From Ga0077555 sp041397775 (GTDB lineage: Bacteria > Pseudomonadota > Alphaproteobacteria > Rhizobiales > Hyphomicrobiaceae): a DNA stretch of 64,000 nucleotides. The DNA lies in assembly GCA_041397775.1 (NCBI GenBank), contig JAWKWB010000008.1:248001-312000 (forward strand). Direction: 5' to 3'. Positions 52,458 through 60,526 of the stretch are shown piece after piece (position 1 is the first letter of the stretch; each line of letters starts with the position of its first letter). Under the pieces are notes generated by a model. That model was not told the DNA's origin. It saw only the letters and a program-made list of their open reading frames with translations, and made no database searches. The position numbers and the translations under genes are program-made.

Positions 52458-52854
52458 GCCTTGGCGCGGGGCCTCGTCTCCCTTCGACCGCAAAGTGCGT
52501 TTTCGGCCCGCAGAGGAACGAGGCGAACGTTGCGGTCGGGACACGAGCGTGGCGACGTGCTTGGGCGTCACGATTGGGCGTCCGCTCCACGCCTTCGGCC
52601 GTCTCGTAATGAAACGCGCGTTAACGCTTAGTTCACCACGTTGGTGCAATGATGGCCTTGCCCTGATATGGCCGCATGTCGGCCCCGATGCACCCGCATT
52701 CGATCCTTACGGTCCGTTAAGGATCCGCGGTTAACCATGTCGTCTTGGTAACAGCAGATCCCTGCCATCGACACCGCGCGTGCAACGAAACGCGAGGTGG
52801 GGGACTTCATGCGATGGCCGCCGATCAGCTAGCGTTCGGACGGGGGTTCAAACC
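52458..52854. other. Intergenic region between the two wall genes
   Basis: 397 bases. The first part (about 52483-52590) is a repeat element related to those near 14.5 and 15.1 kb. The remainder includes a CCTTACGG-T-CCGTTAAGG dyad (52706-52724). No gene is visible; the DUF882 promoter is expected here but I could not define it. Confidence 0.55.
52483..52590. repeat. Dispersed repeat related to 14.5- and 15.1-kb dyads
   Basis: The arms GACCGCAAAGT and, near 52530, CGTTGCGGTC match the GACCGCAA/TTGCGGTC dyad at 14498-14549, and both are followed by GGGACACGAGC. The segment GATTGGGCGTCCGCTC (about 52571-52586) matches the reverse strand of 15105-15120 at 15 of 16 bases. The element therefore combines pieces that are separate near 14.5-15.1 kb. 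Confidence 0.6.
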
Positions 52855-54285
52855 GTGGTCTGTGGTAGGCGCGCTCTCTTGGGCGGCGTGGCGCTGAGCG
52901 TCCTGCTGTCGGTTGCAAGCTCTTCACAACAGGCCGGCGCCCAGATCGGCGAGCGGAGCATCACTCTCTACAACATCCATAGCAAGGAGACGAAAACCAT
53001 CGTCTTCAAGCGCGGCGGCCGTTACGTCGAGGAGGGCCTGAAAGAAGCCAACTGGATGCTGCGGGATTGGCGCCGCAACGAGACGACGCGCATGGATCCC
53101 GCCCTCGTCGACCTGTTGTGGGAGATCCATCGGGAACTCGGCTCGAAGGCCCCCATCCACATCATTTCGGGCTACCGCTCGCGCGCCACGAACGAGATGC
53201 TGCGCCGGACGGTCGGCGGACAGGCGAGCCAGAGCCGCCACATTCTCGGCAAGGCCGCCGACGTGCATTTCCCCGACGTACCGCTCAAGAACCTGCGCTA
53301 TTCCGCGCTGATCCACGAGCGCGGCGGGGTCGGCTACTATCCGACCTCGGCCATTCCCTTCGTGCATATCGATACAGATCGTGTGCGAAGCTGGCCGCGC
53401 CTGCCACGGCACGAGCTGGCCTTGCTGTTTCCCTCCGGCTCGACCAAGCACATGGCAGCGGACGGCGGCCATATCACGAAGGCGGACGTTCGTGTCGCCC
53501 AGGCGAAATACAACACCCTGGCGACGCAGATCGCCGCGTTCCACCAGGAGCGCGAGGGAGGTCCCAGGGCAACTGTTGCGGTGGCCAGTCTCGAACCGCA
53601 GGACAAGCATGCCCCCCGCGCGTCCGAGCGCCATGCCGGTCGCCGCCAGGTGGCATCGCTCGCACCCGACGCGGGAGCCGTCGGCGGTTCCCAGAAGATC
53701 ACCACAGGTCCCGTCGCACGCATCCAGCTTTCGCCGTCCAAAGACGAACGCGCCAAGCTCGCCGAACTCGCCTCGCTGGCGAGCACCGCGCCGCGCCTCG
53801 TCGTGGGTCCGCGCCCGGCCCGACGCCCCGAGCGGCATCAGGCCCTGCCGAGCCTGACACAAAGCGCGGTGCCGATTCCGGGTGTGGTTCAAGTTGGATA
53901 TGCGCCTGGACCGCGGGTCGCCGCGCTGGCGCCTGCCGATCTCCCCAACGGATCGGACATCCGGGTCGATGCGCCGTCTATTCCAGCCGGCTGGTCGATC
54001 GCTCCTGCCTACGACGAGGAGCATCCCGACGAGTTGTCCTATCGTCCGTTCCCGATTGCGCCCTACATGACGGCATCTGCGAACGAAGCGATCCTCGCGG
54101 ATCTCGTGCGTCATGACGTTGCGCGCACCATCGATCTCATCGATCAGCCCGGGACGGCGGCGCCCTTGCGCTTCAGGCCAACGCCGGCCGGCGCGCGGCC
54201 CGTGAACGTGCATCGCTTCTCGGGCAATGCCATTCGCGTCGACCGCATGGACGAGGCGCGCCGGCACGTTGCAGGCACGCAATAA
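52855..54285 (+). CDS. DUF882 / M15-type peptidase, exported
   Basis: The N-terminus CGRRALLGGVALSVLLSVASS looks like a twin-arginine-type or Sec signal, followed by the DUF882 (peptidase M15_2) domain, about residues 40-200. Zinc ligands are expected in SQSRHILGKAADVHFPD and IPFVHIDTDRVRSWPR. This family probably cuts peptidoglycan peptides. The long C-terminal region (about 270 residues) is Pro/Ala-rich and poorly conserved. I use GTG at 52855, which has ACGGGGGT ahead; an open frame continues 25 codons upstream to 52780. It lies after an L,D-transpeptidase, suggesting linked wall remodelling. Confidence 0.8.
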   Translation: MVCGRRALLGGVALSVLLSVASSSQQAGAQIGERSITLYNIHSKETKTIVFKRGGRYVEEGLKEANWMLRDWRRNETTRMDPALVDLLWEIHRELGSKAPIHIISGYRSRATNEMLRRTVGGQASQSRHILGKAADVHFPDVPLKNLRYSALIHERGGVGYYPTSAIPFVHIDTDRVRSWPRLPRHELALLFPSGSTKHMAADGGHITKADVRVAQAKYNTLATQIAAFHQEREGGPRATVAVASLEPQDKHAPRASERHAGRRQVASLAPDAGAVGGSQKITTGPVARIQLSPSKDERAKLAELASLASTAPRLVVGPRPARRPERHQALPSLTQSAVPIPGVVQVGYAPGPRVAALAPADLPNGSDIRVDAPSIPAGWSIAPAYDEEHPDELSYRPFPIAPYMTASANEAILADLVRHDVARTIDLIDQPGTAAPLRFRPTPAGARPVNVHRFSGNAIRVDRMDEARRHVAGTQ

Positions 54286-54386
54286 TCGCATTGCGGCGGC
54301 TCGGCGCGGCCGGGCGCCCCCCGACAGCTCGACCAGGGAAACGGAGGGGCGGGGAAAGCGGCTCCGCGTCCACAGCGCCAGCGGTG

Positions 54387-54422
54387 AAATGGGTCCTCGC
54401 GACAAGCGCGAGGAGGACAAAG
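54387..54422. repeat. Dispersed hairpin repeat, copy at 54.4 kb
   Basis: GAAATGGGTCCTCGCGACAA followed by GCGCGAGGAGGACAAAG, almost identical to 12702-12737. The 8-bp stem TCCTCGCG/CGCGAGGA is conserved. Confidence 0.75.
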
Positions 54423-54484
54423 AAGGGGGAGATGAGCCGGGAAGTGTGCTGCGCGGGGAGACGCGCGCGAGGCCTCCTTATGCG

Positions 54485-54504
54485 CTCATTTCGCAGGAAA
54501 TGAG
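54485..54504. other. Perfect hairpin CTCATTTC/GAAATGAG
   Basis: An 8-bp perfect stem with a 4-base loop, 200 bases after the DUF882 stop. It is less GC-rich than its surroundings. A T-run is lacking, so a terminator role is doubtful. Confidence 0.4.
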
Positions 54505-54518
54505 TGCCCCTTCATTCC

Positions 54519-54673
54519 CCTCGTTTTCCCGGAAGGCGCGCGGGGCGCGGCTGTCCGGCATCTTTCGCGGTGTGGCCTGCGGCGGACGTGGCCGCGCCGT
54601 GCCCGATGGCACCGGGAAAGGCCCCGGCTCGGCGCGGCCGAGCTTCCGCCCGCCCGCTTGGCCGGGGAAACGG
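54519..54673. repeat. Dispersed GC-rich element, copy B1
   Basis: Begins TTCCCGGAAGGCGCGCGGGG, contains GCGCCGTGCCCGATGGCACC and ends GCTTGGCCGGGGAAACGG. It is the reverse complement of the A1/A2 elements at 14.6-15.0 kb. Confidence 0.75.
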
Positions 54674-54717
54674 AGGGGCGGGGAAACGGAGGGAGAGGGT
54701 CAATAGAACCCCATGCT

Positions 54718-54862
54718 CGGTTTGCCGGAAGGCGCGCGGGGCGGGGCTGTCCTTTCGCGGTCCAGCATGCGACGGACGTGGCCGCGCCGTGCCCGATGGC
54801 ACCGGGAAAGGCCCCGGCTCGGCGCGGCCGGGCTTCCGCCCCTCCGCTTGGCCGGGGAAACG
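54718..54862. repeat. Dispersed GC-rich element, copy B2
   Basis: Second tandem copy; the marker GGAAGGCGCG starts at 54727, 196 bases after that of B1. It carries CGTGCCCGATGGCACCGGGA and ends CTTGGCCGGGGAAACGGAGG. The preceding link, GGGTCAATAGAACCCCATGC, is repeated before B3. Confidence 0.75.
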
Positions 54863-54907
54863 GAGGGAGAGGGAAACGGAAGCGGAAGGGTCAATAGAAC
54901 CCCATGC

Positions 54908-55062
54908 TCGGTTTGCCGGAAGGCGCGCGGGGCGCGGCTGTCCGGCATCTTTCGCGGTGTGGCCTGCGGCGGACGTGGCCGCGCCGTGCCCGATGGCACC
55001 GGGAAAGACCCCGGCTCGGCGCGGCCGGGCTTCCGCCCGCCCGCTTGGCCGGGGAAACGGAG
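54908..55062. repeat. Dispersed GC-rich element, copy B3
   Basis: Third tandem copy; GGAAGGCGCG starts at 54918, 191 bases after B2. It is closer to B1 than to B2 in the left half (both contain CTGTCCGGCATCTTTCGCGG). The link before it (54888-54917) duplicates that at 54697-54726. Confidence 0.75.
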
Positions 55063-55176
55063 GGAGGGGGAAACGGAGGGAGAGGGAAACGGAGGGGCGG
55101 GAAAACGGAGAGGCGGGGAAGCGGAGTAGGAGGGAAGCGCGCGGTTCACAGCGCCACGCCCACCGACACAGGGAAA

Positions 55177-55205
55177 GGCCCCGGCTGGCATAGCCCACCG
55201 GGGCC
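55177..55205 (-). terminator. Probable gapR terminator
   Basis: GGCCCCGG and CCGGGGCC form an 8-bp stem, extended by TGG/CCA, 35 bases after the gapR stop on the minus strand; CTTTCCC follows, a weak T-tract. Confidence 0.5.
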
Positions 55206-55239
55206 AGAATTCTTTCGGAAAGATCCGGTTGTCGGCGGC

Positions 55240-55533
55240 CTATTCGGCGGCGTCCATCAGCCCCATGTCGTCGCCGCCGAGGATGGGATCGGCCATGCCC
55301 AGCGCGTGCATGTAGGTGGCCAGGATCGCCTCTTCCTCGGTGCGTTCGGTCTGGCTCTTCTTGCGAAGGCTGACGATCTTGCGCAGGATCTTGGGATCGA
55401 AGCCGACGGCCTTGGCCTCCGCGTACTTGTCGCGGATATCGGCGGCGGTGGCCTTCTTTTCCTCTTCCAGCCGCTCGATCTGCTCGACGAATTGGCGAAG
55501 CTGGTTCTGTGCCGAGGCCTGGAGCGTGGTCAT
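55240..55533 (-). CDS. gapR: DUF2312 protein (GapR-like nucleoid-associated protein)
   Basis: A 97-residue protein of the DUF2312/UPF0335 family. In Caulobacter the member GapR encircles overtwisted AT-rich DNA ahead of replication and transcription and helps topoisomerases. The core QLRQFVEQIERLEEEKKATAADIRDKYAEAKAVGFDPKILRKIVSLRKKSQTERTEEEAILATYMHALG is close to the family consensus, with long helices suited to a clamp-like multimer. The acidic C-terminal tail is short. It stands alone, divergent from nothing near, between repeats and the T1SS pair. Confidence 0.82.
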   Translation of the reverse strand: MTTLQASAQNQLRQFVEQIERLEEEKKATAADIRDKYAEAKAVGFDPKILRKIVSLRKKSQTERTEEEAILATYMHALGMADPILGGDDMGLMDAAE

Positions 55534-55684
55534 GTGTCGATCTCTACTACCGATGCTGTTGAGGCCGACACTATCGAGCCCGATTGGGCATCAGCAAGGC
55601 GGCACGGACGTTCTCCCCACGCTGTCCAGAGAATTCTTCGAGGCGACAGGCACGGCTTGACCATGGCGCGCGCGTCGCAGCGAA

Positions 55685-57034
55685 TCAACGCTCACGGAAG
55701 GTCCGCCGGAAGCTGTCCGTGAGCGGCTTCGTGAAGTAGGTCAGCGCGGTGCGCTCCTCGGTCTCGATGAAGGATTCCACGGGCATGCCGGGAACAATGT
55801 GGCGCGCCTTGTCTGCGAGGGTGCCCAGCGCCTCCTTGGTGAAGCGTATACGCACGAGAAAGTAGGTCTGCCCGGTCTGGGGGTCCTTGGACAGGTCCGC
55901 GGACACGTGGCTGACAGTGCCGTCGACTTCGGGCGTGGTGCGCTGGTTGAAGGCGGTGAAACGCAGCCGTGCCTTGCGGTCGATCGCGACCTGATCGATC
56001 TCGATCGGGGAGATGCGGGCTTCGATGGCCAGCGGCTCTCCGGACGGCACGATCAGCATCAACGTCTCGCCTTGCGCCACGACACCGCCGACGGTGTGGA
56101 TGTTCATCTCGTGGACGGTACCGCTGATCGGTGCGCGGATATCCACGCGGCGAAGCTGATCCAGGGCGGCGATCCTGCGTTCGGACAGCTCACCGATCTT
56201 GGCCTCGACGTCGCGCAATTCCTTCTGCGACTCGGTCCGCTGCTCCTGCTCGATCTGGAGGATCTGCATCTCGGTCTGGCTGATCTGGGCCTTGGCCCGC
56301 GCGATCTGGGAGACGAGACCGCCCAGGTCCCCCTCGAGGCGCACCCGGTCGCGCTTGATCGTCGACATGCGTGCTTCATTGACGAGCTGCTTTTCGAACA
56401 GCCCCTCCAGGCGGGTCATTTCCTGCCATTGCAGATCGACCTCGGCCTCCTTGGAGGCAAGCTGCACCGTGAGGCCTTCGATCTCCTTGTCGAGCTGTCG
56501 CACGCGCTCGCGGTACTGATCCTTCTGGCCGTCGATGAACGTGCGGCGTGCCTGGAACAGCCGGAGTTCGCCACGAGCGGCCTCGGCCGCCTCGTCGCTC
56601 TCCTTCTCGAAGCCGGCCGGGAACGACAATTGCGTCGCGCCGCTGCGCTCGGCTTCGAGGCGCGCCTTGCGTGCAATGGACTGCACGAGTTGCGATTGGA
56701 CGACACCCAGCGTCGCGCGCACCTGGGTTTCGTCCAGGCGCACGAGCAGATCGCCTTCCTTGACGTGATCGCCGAGCTTGACCTTGATCTCGCCGACGAT
56801 GCCGCCCGTGGGATGCTGAACCTTCTTGGAGTTGCCATCGACGACGATGAAGCCCGGCGCGATCACGGCGCCCGCGATCTTGGCCGTCGCCGACCAGCCG
56901 CCGAGGCCCCCGACCAGGAACAGGCAGAGCAGGAGACCCAGCCGGGCCTGCCGCTTCATATCGCTGCTCAGGCGATCGACCTGGGCAACGCGCGAGGATA
57001 CCGGCTGTCGGGACGTGACGGGGGCTTTACTCAT
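55685..57034 (-). CDS. HlyD-family type I secretion adaptor
   Basis: Periplasmic membrane-fusion protein (449 residues) that joins an ABC exporter to an outer-membrane TolC channel. It has a short cytoplasmic N-terminus, one membrane helix (LGLLLCLFLVGGLGGWSATA, about residues 32-51), a biotinyl-lipoyl half (GFIVVDGNSKKVQHPTGGIVGEIKVKLGD), long coiled-coil hairpin (about 120-280) and a C-terminal barrel. The start overlaps the stop of the ABC gene as ATGA, so both are coupled. No TolC or repeat toxin substrate is nearby. Confidence 0.92.
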   Translation of the reverse strand: MSKAPVTSRQPVSSRVAQVDRLSSDMKRQARLGLLLCLFLVGGLGGWSATAKIAGAVIAPGFIVVDGNSKKVQHPTGGIVGEIKVKLGDHVKEGDLLVRLDETQVRATLGVVQSQLVQSIARKARLEAERSGATQLSFPAGFEKESDEAAEAARGELRLFQARRTFIDGQKDQYRERVRQLDKEIEGLTVQLASKEAEVDLQWQEMTRLEGLFEKQLVNEARMSTIKRDRVRLEGDLGGLVSQIARAKAQISQTEMQILQIEQEQRTESQKELRDVEAKIGELSERRIAALDQLRRVDIRAPISGTVHEMNIHTVGGVVAQGETLMLIVPSGEPLAIEARISPIEIDQVAIDRKARLRFTAFNQRTTPEVDGTVSHVSADLSKDPQTGQTYFLVRIRFTKEALGTLADKARHIVPGMPVESFIETEERTALTYFTKPLTDSFRRTFRER

Positions 57035-58854
57035 GTCTGCTTCCCATCCGGATTGCGCAGGATCAGCGTGACGGGACCTGCCGCGGCGCCCGCCGTGGCG
57101 GGGACGGGCTGGACGGACTGCTGGGTGCCCGGCGGGTCGGGCGGCGCCGCACCACCCATCGGGCCGCCGGGAGCGCCGCGCAAGACCTTGCGCAGCACCT
57201 CGTCGCGCGGCCCGAAGGCCGAGAGCCGTCCTCCGTTGATGATCGCGACCTGATCCACGGCAGTCAGCGCATTGGAGCGATGTGCGATCATGACGACGAC
57301 GCCGCCACGCTCGCGGACGGCGCGAACGGCCTCGATGAGGGCCGCCTCGCCCTCCGCATCGAGGTTCGAATTGGGCTCGTCGAGAACGACGAGGAAGGGA
57401 TCGCGGTAGAGCGCGCGCGCCAGTGCCACGCGCTGGCGCTGACCGGCGGACAGATGCGAGCCGTCGCTGCCGATGCGGGTATCGTACCCCTGCGGCAGGC
57501 GCAGGATGAGCTGATGCACGTTGGCGGCGACGGCCGCCTTGATGATCGCTTCGGTGTCGGGTTCGGATTCGAAGCGGCAGATGTTCTCGGCCACCGTGCC
57601 GTCGAAGAGCTGCACGTCCTGGGGAACGTAGCCGATGTGACGGCCAAGCGTCTCGCGGCCCCACTGGTCGAGCGTCGCACCATCGACACGCACCGATCCG
57701 GCCGCCGGATTCCAGGCGCCGATGATCGCGCGTGCGAGGGTCGACTTGCCCGCACCGCTCGGGCCTATGACGCCGAGGCCTTGTCCTGCCGACAGTTCGA
57801 AGGTGATGCCGTCGAGCACGCGGGTCCGCGTGCCGGGCGCCAGGACCGTCACGCCCTCGACCCGCAGCGTGGACTTGGGTGCCGGCAGCTCGGTCAGATC
57901 GGTTTCGCGCAAGACCCGGTCGAACACGTCCGCCAGCCGTGCGCGCGCATGGCGGGCCTCGGAAAAGCCGCGCCAATTGCCGATCGCCAGTTCCACCGGC
58001 GCCAGCGCACGCGAGGCGACGATCGAACCGGCGATGATCGCCCCGCCGGTGACTTCGCCCTTGATGGTGAGATACGCGCCCATGCCCAGCATTGCCGATT
58101 GCAGCATCATCCGGAACACGCGCGACAGGCTCGCCAGGGCGTTGCCCGTGTCGCTCGCTTTCGCCGAGACGAGCAGCATTTCGTCGCTCTGGCGCAGGAA
58201 GCGGTCACGCGCACGGTCGGCGAACCCCATGACCTGCGCCGCTTCCGCATTGCGCGCATTCTCGTCGGCCATGGCCTGCCGGCGCTGGCTCATCTGCAGC
58301 ACCTTGGTGCTGCGATCGCGCATCAGGCGTTCGCTGAGCAGCGTCAGGCCGATCAGGATGATCACGCCTGCCAGCGTCATGATGCCGAGGATCGGGTGTA
58401 GTGCCGTGGCAAAGATCAGGTAGATGGGGATCCAGGGCAGGTCGAAGAACGCGATCGGGCCCTGCCCGGACAGATAGCCACGCACGCTATCCACGTCGCG
58501 GACCGGCTGGAGGGCGTTGACGCCGCTGACGCCGGCCAGCGGAAGGCGCATCGCCGCCTGCTGGGCCAGCGGCATCAGCCGCGCATCCATGCGATCGCCC
58601 ACCCGCCGCATCACGCGCGCGCGCAGGACTTCGAGCAACATCTGGCAGACGTACATGGCGGCAGCCAGGACCGACAGCGCCACCAGCGTGGTCATACTGT
58701 GGCTGCTCAGGACCCGGTCATAGACCTGCATCATGTAGATCGAGCCGGTCAGTGCCAGGATGTTCACGACCAGGGACATGGTGACGAGGGCGATCAAAAC
58801 CCCTCGATAGGCGGAGCGGAACGTGGTTTCGGTCGAAAGCCCTCGAATGCTCAT
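57031..58854 (-). CDS. Type I secretion ABC transporter (PrtD-like permease-ATPase)
   Basis: A 607-residue exporter half-transporter: membrane domain of about six helices (residues 20-300) and an ABC ATPase with Walker A GPSGAGKST, signature LSAGQRQRVALARALYRDP and Walker B FLVVLDEPNSNLD. It lacks the N-terminal C39-like domain of HlyB, so it belongs to the protease/lipase exporter (PrtD/AprD) branch. The C-terminal tail is Gly/Pro-rich. It probably exports an RTX-type protein encoded elsewhere (inference). Confidence 0.92.
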   Translation of the reverse strand: MSIRGLSTETTFRSAYRGVLIALVTMSLVVNILALTGSIYMMQVYDRVLSSHSMTTLVALSVLAAAMYVCQMLLEVLRARVMRRVGDRMDARLMPLAQQAAMRLPLAGVSGVNALQPVRDVDSVRGYLSGQGPIAFFDLPWIPIYLIFATALHPILGIMTLAGVIILIGLTLLSERLMRDRSTKVLQMSQRRQAMADENARNAEAAQVMGFADRARDRFLRQSDEMLLVSAKASDTGNALASLSRVFRMMLQSAMLGMGAYLTIKGEVTGGAIIAGSIVASRALAPVELAIGNWRGFSEARHARARLADVFDRVLRETDLTELPAPKSTLRVEGVTVLAPGTRTRVLDGITFELSAGQGLGVIGPSGAGKSTLARAIIGAWNPAAGSVRVDGATLDQWGRETLGRHIGYVPQDVQLFDGTVAENICRFESEPDTEAIIKAAVAANVHQLILRLPQGYDTRIGSDGSHLSAGQRQRVALARALYRDPFLVVLDEPNSNLDAEGEAALIEAVRAVRERGGVVVMIAHRSNALTAVDQVAIINGGRLSAFGPRDEVLRKVLRGAPGGPMGGAAPPDPPGTQQSVQPVPATAGAAAGPVTLILRNPDGKQT

Positions 58855-59083
58855 AAAGTGCTCACGGCAAAGACAAATGTGATTTTCAGCATGTGCAGCA
58901 TGCCTTTATGCGCGACCTGCGGCTGGACGAATTATACGCCCCCTGATGATCCTGCACGTGACAGTTCGATTGCGGCTATTCTATTCCAACCCAGGTTAAT
59001 ACACATCCAATATCAAGCCGCGCTGGGGAAAAAGCGGTGCCGCACAGCCATCTGCCCGTTTCCGGAGACGGCTCGCGCGATGT

Positions 59084-60469
59084 TCACCCGCGGATATCGC
59101 CTTCGGCCTTCATCCATTTCACGGACGTGCGGAAGGCTTCCTGCGTGCGCGCCACCTCCTCGGGTCCATGCGCGGCGGAGACGAGCCCGCCGGGCGCCCC
59201 CATGATGTCGACCCCGTTGGCGATCATGGCGATGCGCAAGCGGTGCGCCAGATTGGGGTCCTTGGCACCCTTGAGGCCCTTGAAGCCGAGTGCCACGGGA
59301 TCGAACGTCGCGGGATCGAGCGGGAGCCCCGCCGGGTTCTGGAAGATGTGGAACGTGGACGCGGCGCCATAGATGCCCCAGGGCACGCTCTCCTCGATGA
59401 CGATGCGCCTGAGGCCGTCGCGCAGCCTCCCGGCCGTGCGCTCGGCTTGGCCACAGATATCCTCGCGCTCGATCAGCGAGAGCGTGGCGATGGCGGCCGC
59501 AGCGCATAGCGGATTGGCGTTGTAGGTGCCCTGGTGCGCGATCTTCTCGCGGCCAGCCGCCTTGGCTGCCGCGGCGTCGAGCTGGTCGACGATATCGGCT
59601 CGTCCGGCGATGGCGCCGCCGGGCAAGCCGCCGGCAGTGATCTTGGCCAGGCTGCAGATGTCCGGGGTCACGCCCAATCGCTCTTGGGCACCGCCGCGCG
59701 CCCAGCGAAAGCCGGTGACGACCTCGTCCAGCATCAACAGCACGCCGCGCCGCTTCGTGAGCGCGCGCAGCCCGGTCAGGAAATCCGGGGCGAGGGGAAC
59801 CTGCCCCCAGCCGGCGCCGGATGGCTCGATGGCGACGGCGGCGATGTCGTCGCGCTCCTCCAGGAGGTGCGTCACCGGCTCCAGGCTGTCGGAGGAGACG
59901 AGGATCGTTTCGCCTGCGATGCCGGGCAGAACGCCTGCCGGAGCGCTGCCGTCGTAATGGCTGTTGGCACCGCCCGCCACCTGATCGTGCCAGCCGTGGA
60001 AGTGACCGATGAAGCGGACGATCTTCGTCTTGCCGGTGAAGGCGCGCATCAGGCGGATCGCCAAATGCGTCGCCTCCGTGCCCGAGGCGGTAAAGCGCAC
60101 GCGCTCGGCGCACGGCACCATGCGGTTGATGAGTTCGGCCCATTCGATTTCGAGCTCGTGGCTCGAGCCCCAGTGCGTGCCGCGCTCGGCCTGTTTCTGC
60201 ACGGCCTGCACCATGGCGGGGTGGCAATGCCCGAGGATGAGAGCGCCGTGGCCGCCGAAGTAATCGACGAGCTCGTTGCCGTCGGCGTCGATCTTGCGCG
60301 GGCCTTTGGCGCTGGCGGCGTAGATCGGATAGGGCAGCAGCGTGCGGCTGTCGTGCGTGAGCCCCGCGGGGATGACCCGGGAAGCGCGCGCGTGCAGTTC
60401 GGCGGACTTGCGTGTCCTGGCGCGGAAGGCGGTCTCGATCTGCGAGTTCGTCAGCGTGTCTTGGGGCAT
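59084..60469 (-). CDS. Class III aminotransferase (GSA-aminomutase-like)
   Basis: A 461-residue PLP enzyme related to glutamate-1-semialdehyde aminomutase and omega-transaminases. Visible are ERVRFTASGTEATHLAIRLMRAFTGK (phosphate binding), FHGWHDQVAGG, LMLDEVVTGFRW and the PLP lysine in CSLAKITAGGLPGGAIAGR. These fit an 'aspartate aminotransferase family' class III enzyme; true HemL is less likely because of sequence differences and the context. The substrate is unknown. The downstream flank holds 229 bases with nothing recognised. Confidence 0.88.
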   Translation of the reverse strand: MPQDTLTNSQIETAFRARTRKSAELHARASRVIPAGLTHDSRTLLPYPIYAASAKGPRKIDADGNELVDYFGGHGALILGHCHPAMVQAVQKQAERGTHWGSSHELEIEWAELINRMVPCAERVRFTASGTEATHLAIRLMRAFTGKTKIVRFIGHFHGWHDQVAGGANSHYDGSAPAGVLPGIAGETILVSSDSLEPVTHLLEERDDIAAVAIEPSGAGWGQVPLAPDFLTGLRALTKRRGVLLMLDEVVTGFRWARGGAQERLGVTPDICSLAKITAGGLPGGAIAGRADIVDQLDAAAAKAAGREKIAHQGTYNANPLCAAAAIATLSLIEREDICGQAERTAGRLRDGLRRIVIEESVPWGIYGAASTFHIFQNPAGLPLDPATFDPVALGFKGLKGAKDPNLAHRLRIAMIANGVDIMGAPGGLVSAAHGPEEVARTQEAFRTSVKWMKAEGDIRG

Positions 60470-60526
60470 GTCGGTCTTCCCGGTATGGGTGATCCTCGTC
60501 CGGCGTCGCCTGACGGTCTGGCGCGG

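Larger units (their letters stand above)
54286..55239. other. Repeat-rich intergenic region, no gene seen
   Basis: 954 bases between the DUF882 gene and gapR. Frames on both strands are open but repetitive, with Gly/Arg/Ala-biased shadows. It contains a degenerate element fragment (54298-54355), a shared hairpin repeat, a hairpin at 54485-54504, three tandem GC-rich elements and a run of GGGGAAACGGAGGG-type short repeats (55048-55126). Confidence 0.7.

Noticed and set aside
52715..52740. CtrA-type box TTAA-N-TTAA
   Set aside because: The spacing is ten bases instead of the seven expected, and context gives no cell-cycle link.
54512..55198. Long ORFs on both strands in the 54.5-55.2 kb region
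   Set aside because: They come from three tandem GC-rich elements; their peptides repeat with the DNA and match nothing.
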